Shown in pieces: positions 13,639-15,672 of a stretch of DNA of 15,672 nt. The DNA is from Bacteroidales bacterium (GTDB lineage: Bacteria > Bacteroidota > Bacteroidia > Bacteroidales > UBA932). The notes beneath the pieces were generated by a model. The model ran no database searches, was not told the DNA's origin, and worked only from the letters and a program-made list of their open reading frames with translations. The stretch covers positions 1 to 15,672 of the forward strand of contig JAHDRO010000396.1 of assembly GCA_018433265.1 (NCBI GenBank). The letters are read 5' to 3'. Within the stretch, counting starts at the first letter, position 1. Each line of letters starts with the position of its first letter. The translations under genes were made by a program, and so were the position numbers.

Positions 13639-14988
13639 GTGGAAACACAAATGCTTAGAGCAACTCTGGAAAAACTTAAAAATTTGAATGACTTACTTGA
13701 ATGTAAGAAGAATGTATCTTCTGAATATGAATTAGGAGCTGTATTAAAACATTTTAACAACAAAACGCCTATTCTATTTAATAATGTTGATGGAGATAAA
13801 AAAAGAGCAATAGGCGGATTATACGGCAATAGAGATATAATATACAATTTAATGGGATTAGATAAAAAGAATCGCATTGATAAATTCATTAGTGCTTTAG
13901 TTAATCCTAAGGATTATAAAGTCGTAAAAGATGGGCCTGTTAAAGAAAATATAGTGAAGCGCAACATAGATTTGAAGAGATTATTCCCTATACCTAAATT
14001 TAATGAAAAAGATTCGTCTAGGTACATAACAGCAGGAGTATTGGTTGTCAAAGACAATGAAAAAGATGAGTATTATACATCTATTAGAAGATTCCAATAC
14101 TTAGGAGGCAATAAATTATCAGTTTTAATAGCCTCGAAAAAATTAATGAACGATTTTTTGAAGAAAGAAAAACAAAATCAACCAATGGAAGTGGCGATAG
14201 TTCTAGGCTATGATGCTGAATTTCTTCTTGCAAGCCAATATAGTACAGATTTATATGGTGTAGACAAATACAGGATAGATAGCGCATTAAGAGATGAGCC
14301 TTTAGAACTTGTTAAATGCGAAACTGTAGATTTGCTAGTACCTGCTTATTGTGAAATAGTTTTAGAAGGCAGGATAGTCCCTGGCAAAAGAGAACCAGAA
14401 GGCCCTTTTGGTGAACTGATGGGCTACTATGGAATTGAGAAACCTCAACCTATTATTGAGATAGATGCAGTTATGTATAGAAATGACCCTATATTTCAAA
14501 TAGCTTTTCCGTGTAGAGAGGAGCATGTTTCAAATGGAATGATTAGAGAAATTGAGCTATATACAAATTTGAATAAAGTTGTTGATGTTTCAGATGTTTA
14601 TGTGACAGAAGGAGGAGGGTACAGATTCAATGCCGTTGCCTCTATAAGAAAGCATAATATTGGAGACGGTAAATCTGCAATTATATCGGGATTGGGATAT
14701 AATAGTGAGCTAAAGCAAATTGTAATTGTTGATGACGATGTGGACATTTACGATCCTCAAGAAATCGAGTGGGCAATAACAACTAGAGCACAAGCAAGCA
14801 ATGATTTTGTCATTATTCCATCTGCACTAGGTTCGGCATTAGAACCGTCTCATACTATAAATGGTACATCTGATAAAGTTGGAATAGATGCTACAAAGCC
14901 TATAACAGGTGATATAGAAAGATTTGAAAGGACAAAAATACCAGGGTTTGATAAAATAGATATTAATAAGTACTTTCCTACTATATAA
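13639..14988 (+). CDS. UbiD-family prFMN-dependent decarboxylase
   Basis: The 449-residue enzyme belongs to the reversible decarboxylases that use prenylated FMN with Mn2+ and K+. Visible are YITAGVLVVKD, TSIRRFQYLGGNKLSV (Arg150, Arg151), the acidic active-site region with Glu243 (VLEGR) and E254-GPFG-E259, and the late NGTSDKVGIDATKP motif. The family acts on unsaturated, aromatic and heteroaromatic acids, including pyrrole and indole carboxylates. GTG at 13639 is preferred because GGAGG at 13627-13631 lies 7 bases upstream; ATG 13624 would lie before that site. It follows ubiX by four bases and is followed by a shell gene. Given the neighbours, 4-amino-5-imidazolecarboxylate is a reasonable candidate substrate, but this is inference. 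No terminal targeting helix was recognised. Confidence 0.9.
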   Translation: METQMLRATLEKLKNLNDLLECKKNVSSEYELGAVLKHFNNKTPILFNNVDGDKKRAIGGLYGNRDIIYNLMGLDKKNRIDKFISALVNPKDYKVVKDGPVKENIVKRNIDLKRLFPIPKFNEKDSSRYITAGVLVVKDNEKDEYYTSIRRFQYLGGNKLSVLIASKKLMNDFLKKEKQNQPMEVAIVLGYDAEFLLASQYSTDLYGVDKYRIDSALRDEPLELVKCETVDLLVPAYCEIVLEGRIVPGKREPEGPFGELMGYYGIEKPQPIIEIDAVMYRNDPIFQIAFPCREEHVSNGMIREIELYTNLNKVVDVSDVYVTEGGGYRFNAVASIRKHNIGDGKSAIISGLGYNSELKQIVIVDDDVDIYDPQEIEWAITTRAQASNDFVIIPSALGSALEPSHTINGTSDKVGIDATKPITGDIERFERTKIPGFDKIDINKYFPTI

Positions 14989-15005
14989 AATAAGAAGGTG
15001 ATTAA

Positions 15006-15269
15006 ATGTTACAAGCTATGGGAATAGTTGAAGTTAAATCTTTAGTCGGAGCAATAGAAGCTGCTGACGCAATGTTGAAGGCAGCCAACGTAAAGTTGGC
15101 GGATTTTCAAATTGTAGGCTCGGGAATAGTATGTGTTACAGTAACAGGTGACGTAGGTGCTGTAATTGCTTCTGTAGAAAGCGGGAAAGAACATGCACAA
15201 AAGATTGCTGAAATAATATCTGTAAACGTAATTCCAAGACCACACGATGAGGTAGGAAAGATAATATAA
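15006..15269 (+). CDS. BMC-H bacterial microcompartment shell protein
   Basis: This 87-residue protein has one BMC domain, which forms hexagonal tiles of a protein shell around metabolic enzymes. It shows the family core: MGIVEVKSLVGAIEAADAML, KAANVKLADFQIVGSG and VTGDVGAVIASVESG. The pore loop GSG is at 38-40. Canonical PduA/EutM-like proteins usually have VRGDVGAV; here the Arg is Thr, and Cys43 follows the pore loop. AAGGTGATT just before the ATG supports the start. It follows ubiD by 17 bases, so the shell and decarboxylase are in one transcript. The shell type (which substrate class) cannot be read from this protein alone. Confidence 0.93.
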   Translation: MLQAMGIVEVKSLVGAIEAADAMLKAANVKLADFQIVGSGIVCVTVTGDVGAVIASVESGKEHAQKIAEIISVNVIPRPHDEVGKII

Positions 15270-15283
15270 TGGTGGTGAAATAA

Positions 15284-15523
15284 ATGGTAAATCCATTAGC
15301 AAGGGTTATTATGAGCAATATAACAAAAGATATCAAGGTAGATAATTCTTCGCAAAAAAAAATAAATAGCTATGATATCTTAGTTGATAAAGAAGAAAAC
15401 ATACTAAGAGCTTTGCTTAAAGGCAATACAGAGCAATGTTACGAAAATGACGAATCACAAAGTATTTCATCAGAAATGATAACAATTGAGCAACTAGCTG
15501 AAAAACTAAAAAGGGGGGAATAG
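15284..15523 (+). CDS. Small unrecognised protein between shell genes
   Basis: This is a 79-residue protein that I do not recognise. It is probably real because GGTGGTG (15271-15277) lies 6 bases before the ATG, it starts 14 bases after the BMC-H stop, and it ends three bases before the next shell start. The sequence is polar and acidic in the middle (about 55-65) with no membrane segment or signal peptide. Two short stretches could be amphipathic helices: EENILRALLKG (about 37-47) and MITIEQLAEKLKRG at the C terminus. Short amphipathic helices of that kind tether cargo to microcompartment shells in known systems, so it might be an adaptor or assembly factor. That is inference from position and pattern only. 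Confidence 0.65.
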   Translation: MVNPLARVIMSNITKDIKVDNSSQKKINSYDILVDKEENILRALLKGNTEQCYENDESQSISSEMITIEQLAEKLKRGE

Positions 15524-15526
15524 ACT

Positions 15527-15672
15527 GTGGAGAATGCCCTAGGACATATTGAGACATTGGGTTTGGGAACTGCTATAGCTGCGTTAGATGCTTCTTGCAA
15601 GGCTGCGGAAGTTACACTAATCGGATTTGAAAAAATCATAGGTGTGGCACAAGGGGTTGGCGTAAATATCCA
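15527..15672 (+). CDS. Second BMC-domain shell protein, 5' part
   Basis: The first 48 residues are visible before the window ends. The start is GTG at 15527, 8 bases after the G-run 15513-15518; no in-frame ATG lies near. It opens with ENALGHIETLGLGTAIAALDASCKAAEVTLIGFEKIIG, a clear BMC-domain beginning (compare GMIET..G...AI.AAD...KAA.V.L.G.EK in the family). Where PduA/EutM-like proteins have the pore GSG, this one reads IGVAQGVGVNI, so it probably makes a different tile: another hexamer type or the first half of a tandem-domain trimer (BMC-T). The truncation prevents a decision. Its presence shows that the locus continues past the window. Confidence 0.85.
   Translation, partial: MENALGHIETLGLGTAIAALDASCKAAEVTLIGFEKIIGVAQGVGVNI

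Overview
The window looks like part of the chromosome of a low-GC anaerobic Firmicute, most likely a Clostridia member. The DNA is very AT-rich, genes have strong GGAGG-type ribosome sites, and the gene families (YqjM-type ene reductase, PucR regulator, clostridial-type guanine deaminase, microcompartment shell proteins) fit that group. A tRNA 2-selenouridine synthase implies active selenium metabolism. No mobile element, tRNA, rRNA or CRISPR array was seen.

Positions 1 to about 6700 are mostly housekeeping. They hold the 3' part of an FtsH-type membrane protease; mnmH/selU on the minus strand; a tightly packed three-gene unit (EamA/DMT transporter, acyl-ACP thioesterase, methylglyoxal synthase); a cold-shock protein gene with its own extended -10 promoter and a structured leader; a cytoplasmic parvulin-type prolyl isomerase; and a minus-strand old-yellow-enzyme oxidoreductase. 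Where genes converge, the ends are closed by strong hairpins that contain stop codons.

Positions about 6700 to 15672 hold a catabolic locus. In order: guanine deaminase, a PucR-family regulator, a minus-strand cyclase-family metal hydrolase, a cyclic amidohydrolase (dihydropyrimidinase/hydantoinase/allantoinase type), an isochorismatase-fold cysteine hydrolase, a UbiX flavin prenyltransferase, a UbiD prFMN-dependent decarboxylase, a BMC-H microcompartment shell protein, a 79-residue unrecognised protein, and the start of a second BMC-domain protein cut off by the window end. No aldehyde dehydrogenase, the usual signature enzyme of metabolosomes, is visible.

The main hypothesis is that these genes encode the classical anaerobic purine route known biochemically from purinolytic clostridia: guanine to xanthine (guanine deaminase), xanthine to 4-ureido-5-imidazolecarboxylate (cyclic amidohydrolase), to 4-amino-5-imidazolecarboxylate (cysteine hydrolase), to 4-aminoimidazole (UbiD with UbiX), then deamination and ring opening of 4-imidazolone (possibly the cyclase-family enzyme) to formiminoglycine. 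Some of these steps may sit inside a protein microcompartment. The order of enzyme chemistries matches the pathway well, but substrates cannot be read from sequence, and a pyrimidine, hydantoin or other heterocyclic ureide remains possible.
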